NCBI GenBank assembly: GCA_963966185.1
Contig: CAWZYM010000147.1
Coordinates: 36,001 to 100,000 of the forward strand
DNA from: Rhabditoides inermis
Lineage: Eukaryota > Nematoda > Chromadorea > Rhabditida > Rhabditidae
Direction of reading: 5' to 3'
DNA: 64,000 bases
Shown here: positions 20,062 through 40,459 of the stretch, in pieces
Numbering within the stretch: the stretch's first letter is position 1
Layout: the number at the start of each line of letters is the position of its first letter
Notes under the pieces: generated by a model
The model's input: the letters and a program-made list of their open reading frames with translations, nothing else
Databases searched by the model: none
Told to the model about the DNA's origin: nothing
Made by a program: the position numbers and the translations under genes

Positions 20062-21773
20062 CTATGCACACAAAAAAGTAAGTCACGTTCGAAAACGTAT
20101 TTGACGCAGGCTGAAACGTATTTACACTCAGCGTGGAAGAGGATTCGGCGGTATCTGTGTCTTTTCTACACAGGTGTGCGAGATTTGGGAAGGATAAGAG
20201 AGTGGAGAGACATTGGAAGGAGAATTTATGGGTTTATGAGATAGGAAAGACCGCAAATCCAGAAAGACGAGAGAAGCCGGAATCAATTTCACAACCAAAC
20301 ATGGACAAGCATGTACACATTTGTAGTTGAACTCGGATGATTGCGTGACAGCTACTTTCAAAAGGTTTCACAGTTTCACTACAAACCATAGCGACATATT
20401 CATATGCCAACAGTATTCCCACCTAACGAGACTAATAGCTATTCCAATTACAGTTCAGGTTCACTTCATTTTCCCAGTGGGTGTCCTCTCTTGGTGGCTC
20501 TTCCAATGACAGCTGACGCAACGGGTGCGAGAGTGAGAATGGCATACTGTAGACACACTGTGAATTGCGCAATTCAAGAAAAAGACTGACAGGGCGACAG
20601 TACTGACACATTCGGATACGGTAATTGGAATTGAAATGCATAGGCGAATAATAGGGATGGCATAACCAAAAGAGGTCTCGGCTGATCTTATCTATTCTGC
20701 GGTCATCTAGTATTCACTCACGGAACATCGTTGGAAAGATGGGATGAGTAATGGACAGAACAGAATGGAACATCACTAGATGATTCGAAAAAGGTTTCTC
20801 GAAGAGTGGTTCAAAATAGATGTGGAGAGAGACTGGAGGGAAGGCGCGCCAACCACTGGTCACGTCTTCAAAAAGCTGTGTCCAGATGGCTCCAAGGACA
20901 GAGAAAGCGAGACGATTTATTAGCAGTTTATGAGTGATTGTCTATATGAGAGCACATCACGCAATAAACACAGCACGCAAAGTGAAGGTGAGAACCATTC
21001 ACCGAGATACCGTAGGCAGCTTGGGTTACTGTATTCCTAATCCTGATCGAATGTAGGCGAAATATGGACTCATTATGTGATTATTGCCGTTTGACTGCTG
21101 CAATCTGCTCTTTTCTCTTGAGACTCGCCGCTGTATCATTAGCATACTGCCCTCCCTTGTTACATGCTATGACGTCATCGGGAGCACCGACAGAGACAGA
21201 CAGGTGGTAGAGGAGAGACAGACAGGCAGAGAGGCGAGAGTGTGTGGCGAATGGAAGAGGATCAGGCAAGGAAGACGAGAGAGGGACAGGTGTGGCGGGA
21301 AGTCAAAGAAAGGGCATAAAAGGTGATCGCGGGTCAAAGGACAGTGCGGTAATAAATGGTGGCAATTTGCACCCGAAAAGTTAACCTCGAGAGTAGCAAC
21401 GAACGATTTCTAACACAACATACGAGTGCGCCGACGCCTCCGGGTCATAATCGCGTAACAAAGTTACAAAAAAATAAAGTAACAAAATTCATTTAGTCAT
21501 ACTCATTCTGAAGATATCAATAGTGTTAAATAACATGAGAAAACATAAAAAGGACAATATATAGTTGTTGCAAGCGAGTCCTCTGCAATCGACGTATCTC
21601 TCCATTCGCCATCTATTCACAATAGCGGGTGCTCGCCTTCCGACCCACATCACACATTTACACATCCCGAAAAACCTGAAAACATTACTGTTTTTTGTAA
21701 AATCTTCAGATTATTCCAACATAACACATCTATTTTGTATCTAGTGGGGGACAGTAGACAAAAGTAAGTATTA

Positions 21774-21977
21774 TCATGAACCAACTCCCATGGCCACCAT
21801 AGAAAAGCAATTGAGGAAGAAAACGGTGACACGTGTTGCGATAAGCGTCTCACTGTCACAAGCCAGTTTCGAAGACTTCTTGAAGAGGTATCGGAGTCGA
21901 GGAAGGCAGGCAGCACAGCGCACCTCATACACCACTCTTCGATCCCGCAAAACGAGTGAGTATACTAGAGTATCCAC
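21774..21977 (-). CDS. Unrecognised small ORF conserved between the duplicated copies
   Basis: A short frame with the core VRCAxCxPRxxxLFKKSSK. It recurs at 24921-25124 (+, mirror) and, much diverged, at 55874-56140 (-). Between 21.9 kb and 56.0 kb many differences in this core fall at third codon positions (for example GTG/GTA, CGC/CGT, TGC/TGT, AAG/AAA, TCT/TCA, GAC/GAT), which suggests selection on a protein. Cys pairs (CxxC, a later single C) hint at metal binding. I do not recognise the family. It lies about 3 kb upstream of lin-32 on the same strand and could be one exon of an unannotated gene. Confidence 0.35.
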   Translation of the reverse strand: MDTLVYSLVLRDRRVVYEVRCAACLPRLRYLFKKSSKLACDSETLIATRVTVFFLNCFSMVAMGVGS

Positions 21978-22077
21978 GGTACAAACTTCATTTCAATCAG
22001 CGAGTGTGAATCTGAATTCTGCCTACGTGAAGAACCTCCTATTTCTCTCTCACCGCTACTCTCTAATCGAACTCACT

Positions 22078-23434
22078 TCATCGCCAACACCCTTGGCGTG
22101 GAGTTTAGGGTGGTTGACGTGTACAGGATGGGCAAGTCCAGCCCCAAGGGGCGCACTGTCAAGGTGGTATTCGCCTCGTCTCTGGACGCGACTGCGTTCA
22201 TCCAGGGATACACGCTCAACGGGGGAAGCGTGCCCGGTATCTACATCCGCGAGTCGCAGCCGGAATCGGTGCTGGTTGCGCGGCGACAGCTGAACACCGA
22301 CTGCAAGGACAGGAGGGAGAAGACCGGCAAGGACTATGTCGTCTACGCCAACAGGATCGTCCTGCGAGACGACATCTTCTTCCTCCGCCGCACTCTGCCT
22401 CGCCCCGGCGAGTCTGTTCAGTCTGTCTCTGCTCACCTCGCCCCGCCCACCACGCCCCGCCCCACCGCTTTCGCCTCTCGTCGCTTCCCCTCTGTGTCCG
22501 AGTATTCGTCGTTGCCGCCCGTGTCGAGTGTTGGTGCCGCGCCGTCCTCTGATCTCTCCGGAGTGACGATGGGTGGAGGGGACCAGCACATGGCCGAGCC
22601 GCAGCAACAGGCTTTTTGCGTCACACTTCCACTCTCTCGTATTTCAACGCCCGTTCATGTAAAATAAACTCCCCGAATTGCATGCATTTCTCTCTATAAA
22701 ACGTTCCGATTTTCTTTTTATCGTAGAAACATTTCTAGACAAAACTGTTCTTGATTCTCAACTTGTTGCTGATCTTCCGTATACCGTATTCCGTAAAGAC
22801 CGCAATGCGCGCGGAGGTGGCTCTCTCATACTTTGTAAATCTAAATTTTCTGTGTCGCGTGTTCCGTTTTCCTGCCGATTGCCCTGTGACATTGTTGCCG
22901 TTGATGTCTCTACCTCCACTTCTTCTCTTCGCATAATATGTGTTTATCGCCCTCCCAATACCAAATGCGCGGATGATGACTCTCTTATTGATCTGCTCTC
23001 CGATCTTTTTCCGTGTAACCATTCCATTGTCGTAGCTCGTAGTAGGTGATTTTAACATTGACGTGTCGGACACCTCTAGCAAGGGAAAGCGTTTTTGTGA
23101 TATGATTGACTCGTTCGGCCTGGCCTTGTGCACATGGTTACCGACCCGACCCGTGAATCGCGATGTATTGATTGGTTGTTATGTGACGAGGCGAGCATTG
23201 TCCAATCTGCGCGCGTGTCCGAGCCGTTCACCCCCTTGTGCGATCACATGTCTATCTCTGCTGTGTTATGTGCCGGTGATCCGGATGTGATATCGTTACC
23301 TCATCCCTGTTTTGGTAAGGGCGATTACACTTCCATGAGGTGTGCTCTCGCTGTTTATGATTGGTCTCACATTTTTGATGGGTTTTGTGACATTGATGAC
23401 ATGTACAACAGATTTTCTGCATTTGTTCTGTCTT
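22078..23434 (+). mobile_element. Fragment of a second CR1-like element (ORF1 end and endonuclease)
   Basis: An ORF1 remnant (22098-22667, stop TAA; EFRVVDVYRMG...VKVVFASS resembles an RRM-like fold) is followed at once by an endonuclease region (from about 22680; VETFLDKTV, LRIICVYRPPN, GDFNIDVSD and CDHMSISAV in three different frames, so at least two frameshifts). It stops abruptly at the palindrome centre with no reverse transcriptase. It is related to the 9.5-13.5 kb element but clearly diverged. Confidence 0.7.
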
Positions 23435-23463
23435 AAAATAATTTGTTCTGTCTTAAAATAATA
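23435..23463. other. Centre of palindrome 2
   Basis: Only 29 bp separate the arms. The segment repeats the arm end: ATTTGTTCTGTCTTAAAATA occurs twice in tandem (starts at 23421 and 23442), then its reverse complement begins at about 23464. The foldback can therefore pair in two registers 21 bp apart. Confidence 0.9.
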
Positions 23464-24820
23464 AAGACAGAACAAATGCAGAAAATCTGTTGTACATGTC
23501 ATCAATGTCACAAAACCCATCAAAAATGTGAGACCAATCATAAACAGCGAGAGCACACCTCATGGAAGTGTAATCGCCCTTACCAAAACAGGGATGAGGT
23601 AACGATATCACATCCGGATCACCGGCACATAACACAGCAGAGATAGACATGTGATCGCACAAGGGGGTGAACGGCTCGGACACGCGCGCAGATTGGACAA
23701 TGCTCGCCTCGTCACATAACAACCAATCAATACATCGCGATTCACGGGTCGGGTCGGTAACCATGTGCACAAGGCCAGGCCGAACGAGTCAATCATATCA
23801 CAAAAACGCTTTCCCTTGCTAGAGGTGTCCGACACGTCAATGTTAAAATCACCTACTACGAGCTACGACAATGGAATGGTTACACGGAAAAAGATCGGAG
23901 AGCAGATCAATAAGAGAGTCATCATCCGCGCATTTGGTATTGGGAGGGCGATAAACACATATTATGCGAAGAGAAGAAGTGGAGGTAGAGACATCAACGG
24001 CAACAATGTCACAGGGCAATCGGCAGGAAAACGGAACACGCGACACAGAAAATTTAGATTTACAAAGTATGAGAGAGCCACCTCCGCGCGCATTGCGGTC
24101 TTTACGGAATACGGTATACGGAAGATCAGCAACAAGTTGAGAATCAAGAACAGTTTTGTCTAGAAATGTTTCTACGATAAAAAGAAAATCGGAACGTTTT
24201 ATAGAGAGAAATGCATGCAATTCGGGGAGTTTATTTTACATGAACGGGCGTTGAAATACGAGAGAGTGGAAGTGTGACGCAAAAAGCCTGTTGCTGCGGC
24301 TCGGCCATGTGCTGGTCCCCTCCACCCATCGTCACTCCGGAGAGATCAGAGGACGGCGCGGCACCAACACTCGACACGGGCGGCAACGACGAATACTCGG
24401 ACACAGAGGGGAAGCGACGAGAGGCGAAAGCGGTGGGGCGGGGCGTGGTGGGCGGGGCGAGGTGAGCAGAGACAGACTGAACAGACTCGCCGGGGCGAGG
24501 CAGAGTGCGGCGGAGGAAGAAGATGTCGTCTCGCAGGACGATCCTGTTGGCGTAGACGACATAGTCCTTGCCGGTCTTCTCCCTCCTGTCCTTGCAGTCG
24601 GTGTTCAGCTGTCGCCGCGCAACCAGCACCGATTCCGGCTGCGACTCGCGGATGTAGATACCGGGCACGCTTCCCCCGTTGAGCGTGTATCCCTGGATGA
24701 ACGCAGTCGCGTCCAGAGACGAGGCGAATACCACCTTGACAGTGCGCCCCTTGGGGCTGGACTTGCCCATCCTGTACACGTCAACCACCCTAAACTCCAC
24801 GCCAAGGGTGTTGGCGATGA
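23464..24820 (-). mobile_element. CR1-like fragment, mirror copy
   Basis: Inverted copy of 22078-23434 with the same frameshifts. At its outer edge (about 24826) the sequence returns to what is contiguous with the 8.08-kb sequence in the right-hand locus, marking the insertion boundary. Confidence 0.7.
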
Positions 24821-24920
24821 AGTGAGTTTGATTAGAGAGTAGCGGTGAGAGAGAAATAGGAGGTTCTTCACGTAGGCAGAATTCAGATTCACACTCGCTG
24901 ATTGAAATGAAGTTTGTACC

Positions 24921-25124
24921 GTGGATACTCTAGTATACTCACTCGTTTTGCGGGATCGAAGAGTGGTGTATGAGGTGCGCTGTGCTGCCTGCCTTCCTCG
25001 ACTCCGATACCTCTTCAAGAAGTCTTCGAAACTGGCTTGTGACAGTGAGACGCTTATCGCAACACGTGTCACCGTTTTCTTCCTCAATTGCTTTTCTATG
25101 GTGGCCATGGGAGTTGGTTCATGA
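24921..25124 (+). CDS. Small conserved ORF, mirror copy
   Basis: Same as 21774-21977, inverted; it lies upstream of and on the same strand as the intact lin-32-like gene. Product not recognised. Confidence 0.35.
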   Translation: MDTLVYSLVLRDRRVVYEVRCAACLPRLRYLFKKSSKLACDSETLIATRVTVFFLNCFSMVAMGVGS

Positions 25125-26836
25125 TAATACTTACTTTTGTCTACTGTCCCCCACTAGATACAAAATAGATGTGTTATGTTGGAATAATCTGAAGATTTTA
25201 CAAAAAACAGTAATGTTTTCAGGTTTTTCGGGATGTGTAAATGTGTGATGTGGGTCGGAAGGCGAGCACCCGCTATTGTGAATAGATGGCGAATGGAGAG
25301 ATACGTCGATTGCAGAGGACTCGCTTGCAACAACTATATATTGTCCTTTTTATGTTTTCTCATGTTATTTAACACTATTGATATCTTCAGAATGAGTATG
25401 ACTAAATGAATTTTGTTACTTTATTTTTTTGTAACTTTGTTACGCGATTATGACCCGGAGGCGTCGGCGCACTCGTATGTTGTGTTAGAAATCGTTCGTT
25501 GCTACTCTCGAGGTTAACTTTTCGGGTGCAAATTGCCACCATTTATTACCGCACTGTCCTTTGACCCGCGATCACCTTTTATGCCCTTTCTTTGACTTCC
25601 CGCCACACCTGTCCCTCTCTCGTCTTCCTTGCCTGATCCTCTTCCATTCGCCACACACTCTCGCCTCTCTGCCTGTCTGTCTCTCCTCTACCACCTGTCT
25701 GTCTCTGTCGGTGCTCCCGATGACGTCATAGCATGTAACAAGGGAGGGCAGTATGCTAATGATACAGCGGCGAGTCTCAAGAGAAAAGAGCAGATTGCAG
25801 CAGTCAAACGGCAATAATCACATAATGAGTCCATATTTCGCCTACATTCGATCAGGATTAGGAATACAGTAACCCAAGCTGCCTACGGTATCTCGGTGAA
25901 TGGTTCTCACCTTCACTTTGCGTGCTGTGTTTATTGCGTGATGTGCTCTCATATAGACAATCACTCATAAACTGCTAATAAATCGTCTCGCTTTCTCTGT
26001 CCTTGGAGCCATCTGGACACAGCTTTTTGAAGACGTGACCAGTGGTTGGCGCGCCTTCCCTCCAGTCTCTCTCCACATCTATTTTGAACCACTCTTCGAG
26101 AAACCTTTTTCGAATCATCTAGTGATGTTCCATTCTGTTCTGTCCATTACTCATCCCATCTTTCCAACGATGTTCCGTGAGTGAATACTAGATGACCGCA
26201 GAATAGATAAGATCAGCCGAGACCTCTTTTGGTTATGCCATCCCTATTATTCGCCTATGCATTTCAATTCCAATTACCGTATCCGAATGTGTCAGTACTG
26301 TCGCCCTGTCAGTCTTTTTCTTGAATTGCGCAATTCACAGTGTGTCTACAGTATGCCATTCTCACTCTCGCACCCGTTGCGTCAGCTGTCATTGGAAGAG
26401 CCACCAAGAGAGGACACCCACTGGGAAAATGAAGTGAACCTGAACTGTAATTGGAATAGCTATTAGTCTCGTTAGGTGGGAATACTGTTGGCATATGAAT
26501 ATGTCGCTATGGTTTGTAGTGAAACTGTGAAACCTTTTGAAAGTAGCTGTCACGCAATCATCCGAGTTCAACTACAAATGTGTACATGCTTGTCCATGTT
26601 TGGTTGTGAAATTGATTCCGGCTTCTCTCGTCTTTCTGGATTTGCGGTCTTTCCTATCTCATAAACCCATAAATTCTCCTTCCAATGTCTCTCCACTCTC
26701 TTATCCTTCCCAAATCTCGCACACCTGTGTAGAAAAGACACAGATACCGCCGAATCCTCTTCCACGCTGAGTGTAAATACGTTTCAGCCTGCGTCAAATA
26801 CGTTTTCGAACGTGACTTACTTTTTTGTGTGCATAG

Positions 26837-27422
26837 AGGCCATTCCCCAATTTCATCGTACGGCATTATCGGCTAGCTTCCAGAAATGGGCGAAATGACG
26901 AGAAATTTATGTAAATGCTTGTCAATTCGGAGTTTTTGAACAGTAGTACTGTAATAAACGCAAAAGTGAAAATTCTAACGAGGACATTATGTCGGTATGG
27001 CATCTTGGAAGAACATATCAAAATTTGGTGCAATTTGGTCAACTTTGAAGTGAGTTATTTCTCTTGGCGTGAATTACCTACAAAATGGTCGTACATAGGA
27101 TGTTATCGACTGATATCTCGGGAACCAATTGAACAATCAAAAATCGCCGAGGAGAATCTATGGGGACCAGTACTACGGACATCCTGTAAAAGTTTCGTGT
27201 CATTTGGAATCTCGGGAGCAGAGTTATTAACTCTAGAAGCTGGAAAACTCTGCTTCATTAGACTTGCAAATGACCCTCATTTCCCTGAAAAGAGACCGGC
27301 AAGTGCGCGAATTGCGCGGTCGAATGGTCTCGCGCGGGCCGATAACGAGCTTTGATTCCTCAAACGCTGTCTGGTAAATATTCTAAGAAATGACTGCCGT
27401 ACGATGAACGGGGGGATGCCCT
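26837..27422. mobile_element. 587-bp class TIR element, mirror copy
   Basis: Inverted copy of 19475-20061 with ATAG on both flanks. It is one base shorter because of a C/G homopolymer difference. Confidence 0.75.
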
Positions 27423-27981
27423 ATAGCTTATCCAGACAATCTATATCTGTAACTCGGTCTTCGTCTCTCTAGCCCCCAGCACTCCCTTTTCTTACTGGAG
27501 TGGCAACATTGCCTCAGGCTGTGCAATGTAGACATGCATGACCAATCCATCACTGTTATCAATCTGATCACTATCTTCATTGTACCACCCACTAAGCCAA
27601 TTACTGTGTGGGCGGGGATACGGTAATGGCATCTTGGCCCCGCCCCTCTTCTAATGAGAATCCTACTACAGTCAACTGTCGACATATGGTCACAAGAGGT
27701 GACTAGTGAGTAAGTAGAGTCATACAAAACGTTTCCTATTTTACAATTCACAACTTCCTGTGTTATTTCATTTTCTTTTCCGAGAACCTGTTTCGCACCT
27801 GTGTCTATCTCAATCCATTGAGGCAAGCGATTTTATGATCTTTGCTCTTTTTTCTATCTTTTCTTTCTTGCTTGAGAATTCAGTCCATTATTTCACGAGT
27901 CGTTGCGTTCAATAGTCACCCGGATTACGTTATTTGATTGTTCTAATGTATCGCATTCTACAGTACTCTTCTCGTCTCGAA

Positions 27982-28543
27982 ATGTCGTGGCCGTACCCTC
28001 TCTATCTGCCTACAACTTCACTCTCTGCGCCCATGCCTGCAGGTAAGAGAGAGAGAGAGAGAGAAGGAGAGAGAGCACGAGAGAGAGAGAGAGAGAGAGA
28101 GGAAGAAAGAGAGAGAGAGAGAGAGAGAGAGCAGTGTCCTGTTCAGGTCTACCGATGTCCCTCCCTCTCTCTTACTCTGCTTCGCCCATGTGTTCACCTG
28201 GAGATTACCCGTACAGGTAAGCAGTTTACTGTAGTTGCAATATCTAGTTTCATTATTCTCATATATTCCTTTCCAGCTACTCTTCTGTGTCCTCCGTGGC
28301 TGCTTCGCAATCTTCGCCCGAAGGAGAGACCAACGGAGGAGGAAAGACCAAGAAAGAGAAGCAGAGGAGGTAAGAAAGAGAGGAGACTTCAGAGAGAGTG
28401 AGAGAGAGAGAGAGAGAAGAGTCCCTCCTTTCAGGTACAAGACGCCTTCTCCTCAGTTGCTTCGCCACCGCAGAAATGCTGCGAATGAGAGGGAGAGGAA
28501 GAGGATGACCACACTCAATGTAGCCTATGACAAGGTACGCACC

Positions 28544-28585
<42 letters not shown>

Positions 28586-29020
28586 CTTCTCTCTCTCTCC
28601 ACCCCTCCCAACCCCGCTTTCTCCCTGTCTCCCTGTCTCCCTCTCTTCTTCTTTTCCTTTCTTCCTCTCTCCTTTTCTACTTTCTCCTTTCTCTCCCTTC
28701 TATTCCTTCTCTCTCTCTCCCCCTCTCTCTTTCTCTCTCTATCTATCTCCCTCCCTCTCTTTCCCTCTCTCTCTCTCTTTCTCCTCTCTGTCTCTCCTCT
28801 CTCTCATCTCTCTCTCTCCCTCCTTCTCTTTCTTTCTCTTTCTGTCTCCCTCCACCTCTCTCTCCCTCTCTCCCTCTCCTCATCCACTCTCTTCCAGCTC
28901 CGCACAGTCCTTCCGGAGATGGATTCTGGACGTCGTCTGTCCAAGTTCGAGACTCTCCAGATGGCGCAGCAATACATCGAATGTCTCGATGAGATACTCA
29001 GACAGAAGGCCGAGCAGCAC

Positions 29021-29058
<38 letters not shown>

Positions 29059-29068
29059 GGCGCGGTAG
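27982..29068 (+). CDS. lin-32: Atonal-class bHLH transcription factor, copy 1 (intact)
   Basis: Exons 27982-28042, 28147-28216, 28277-28369, 28435-28534 and 28898-29068 (TAG) give 164 residues. A Ser/Pro/Tyr-rich N-terminus precedes [20 protein letters not shown], where the basic region begins, then [16 protein letters not shown] (basic/helix 1), a PEMDSGRR loop and LSKFETLQMAQQYIECL (helix 2). The KTPSPQLLR lead-in and YIECL end match nematode LIN-32, the proneural Atonal homologue that with E/Daughterless (HLH-2) binds E-boxes and specifies neurons such as touch and ray neurons. The C-terminus is a run of 12 Gln encoded by (CAA)n. The last intron is a 363-bp CT-rich tract, and the palindrome 2 breakpoint falls inside it. 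Its upstream 4.5 kb is repeated in inverse orientation at arm B. Confidence 0.9.
28540..28895 (+). repeat. CT-rich intron tract of lin-32-like gene
   Basis: Almost pure pyrimidine on the plus strand, mostly CTCTCT with CCCT interruptions. The corresponding intron of the second copy (52242-52360) is a shorter GA tract on the plus strand. The tract donates the pyrimidine run of the new splice acceptor in the chimera. Confidence 0.85.
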
Positions 29069-30459
29069 ATCTTCTACTCCCATACTTTTACTGGTATCCA
29101 TTTCTTCGTTTGTGTATTGTGTTTCAACTTTATAATGTTCCCTCATTTCGCATTATTGTTTTTTTTGCTGATTTTTTGATACTCTGCTACTGGTTTCGTA
29201 TTATAATCCGTTTTGTATTTTGTTCTCTTGTAGCTTTCGACTGATCTGATATTCTCATCACATGTTTTCTATGTGTTGTGTATTCCGACGGATTATTATA
29301 TATCCGCCGTTGTGATGATGTGACGACAGGGATTGGGTCCCAGTGTTATGATAAACTATCGAAAAGGTTCCGTTCTGCCAACTCCGTTCTGCCAACACTG
29401 TGTCTCAAGAGTGTCTCTGGTCCTCTGGCCTCTGTGATCCCTAGTCGGAACAGCTGTCAGCGCATCTCTCTCTCTCTCTCTCTCTCGCTCTCTCTCTCTC
29501 TCCCCCCCCCCACTGTCTTCCAGGGGGGCACGCACTATATCGATCCGCTCTCGTATGCAAATGAGGAGAGCCGTTCCGACCCCTACCCCCTCTCCCTTCC
29601 TACTACGCGATTATCGCAGACTACTCGTCACCTCGCCCTCAATATTAGTCTCGTTTGCCCATTATACGTACGCTTCCCACCAACTCCACTCTGAATGCGT
29701 ACATATTTCGGGCGGCGTTGGTTCGTGCGGACGCGTCCCTTTTCTCCATTGGCCAGTCTCTCTATTTTGCTTTGGTGGAACAGACTAGCAAGTGCGTGTG
29801 GGGTGCTGGCACGCCCGTGCTCAATATCGATCGACCTCTCCGGTCGGCCGTGAAACCGCGGTGAGAATCTCGCGTTTCCCGTCCCTTTCACTGGTTTTGC
29901 AGCGAGTTCTCACGCCGGTTGACCGCCTCACATTTCGCTTCCGATTTTCGTCAGATTTCATGTTTGTTTGTTGTTTGTTGGTGCTTTCTTTACGTTTTAT
30001 CTCTCTAAAAAGAAAATCATTAGGTCAGTCATCGCAATTAATGTTGCATGAGTCATATTCAGTTGCCTTCTTCTTCACTTTTCACGTGCTTTCATCGCGT
30101 TTCTCGGGACGAACGCGTATTGGTTTCCGCATGCATAATCCCCATCACGTGCCTCCCGTTCACACAAGCACTTTCAGATCGCTTGTTGATCAGGGTTTTG
30201 AATCGTTTTTGGATACAAATTCCACAACTGTTTGATTTCCTCCCGATAACGTAGAACCGTTTTCTACAAGTGGCCGGATCTTTACAAACGGCGTCTACAG
30301 GTGAGTGATTTGTATATCGTTTTATGTATATACACATTATATATTGTTTGTAGATTTTTCTTCTCGTGTGTTCCGCGCCCACCACCACCATATCGCTCTT
30401 GTTCCCTTCCGCTTCTCCCGCCTTGCCCGTCTCCTCTTTCCTTCAACTCACCTGCGATT
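29069..30459 (+). other. lin-32 / PRRC2 intergenic region and PRRC2 5' UTR
   Basis: No separate gene is supported. A CT run with poly-C lies at about 29466-29511 and an ATGCAAAT octamer at 29556-29563. TCTACAG|GTGAGTG at 30300/30301 is a good donor and TTTGTAG at 30348-30354 a fair acceptor, so an untranslated first exon of the PRRC2 gene is likely in about 29.9-30.3 kb. Confidence 0.4.
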
Positions 30460-39971
<9,512 letters not shown>

Positions 39972-40434
39972 ATGGTGTGTTTCAGAACGGCAAGGAGCAC
40001 CACTGATGCCCCTGCGGCCACTCCGTCTGTCTACTAGTATTGGATGCCCTTCGGCCGTCGGATCTCGCTTTGTTCCGGATGAAGTGTGTTCTTTGTGTTT
40101 CTCTCTCGAATGGCTAATCTAACTCGAGGATCTTCTTTCTTTTCTCTCTCCCAATCATCTCTATCTTTACGTTTACCGTTGATTACAGTCTTTACCACAT
40201 TGCAAAATTCCGTTTGGCAGTAAGATTACGATGTGTGTGAGAGTATCCGTGTGCGCGTCCAATCTATTCAAATGATATATGTTTAAGTTTTCGTGGTTTC
40301 GTTTGTGTTTTGTATTTTTCTACAGTACATTTTGTCTCTCGCGTAGCGTTGTCGTTTCGTGGTTTTTTCGTCTCTCGTGTGTACTGTATATCTCTTGTGT
40401 TCCACATTATGTATTAGCGTTCAATTTGTAAGTT

Positions 40435-40440
40435 AATAAA
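40435..40440 (+). terminator. Polyadenylation signal of the PRRC2 gene
   Basis: AATAAA about 460 bp after the stop, in an AT-rich 3' UTR. It is the first consensus signal downstream on this strand. Confidence 0.5.
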
Positions 40441-40459
40441 TTATCCATTTTATGATTCG

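Larger units (their letters stand above)
18300..23434 (+). repeat. Palindrome 2, left arm (B)
   Basis: Reverse complement of 23464-28597. Positions pair to a constant sum of 46897-46899 across the arm, and only isolated substitutions or one-base indels are seen (a C/T in the LIE/LIK codon, a one-base difference in a C run near 19484, T/A near 19584). It carries lin-32 exons 1-4, the lin-32 upstream region, a 587-bp TIR element, an unrecognised small ORF and a CR1-like fragment. Confidence 0.95.
23464..28597 (+). repeat. Palindrome 2, right arm (B')
   Basis: Inverted copy of 18300-23434. It is the arm that runs without interruption into the intact lin-32-like gene, so B' is taken as the parental copy. 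Mirrored contents: CR1-like fragment (23464-24820, -), small ORF (24921-25124, +), TIR element (26837-27422), lin-32 exons 1-4 (+). Confidence 0.95.

Noticed and set aside
23435..23463. CRISPR-like or bacterial attachment site at the palindrome centre
   Set aside because: Two 20-bp tandem units plus an inverted copy are explained by the foldback. The host is a nematode and there are no spacers.
29556..29563. ATGCAAAT octamer as a POU-factor enhancer near lin-32
   Set aside because: A single 8-mer in 1.3 kb of intergenic DNA is expected by chance often enough, and I did not find a matching site beside the second lin-32 copy.
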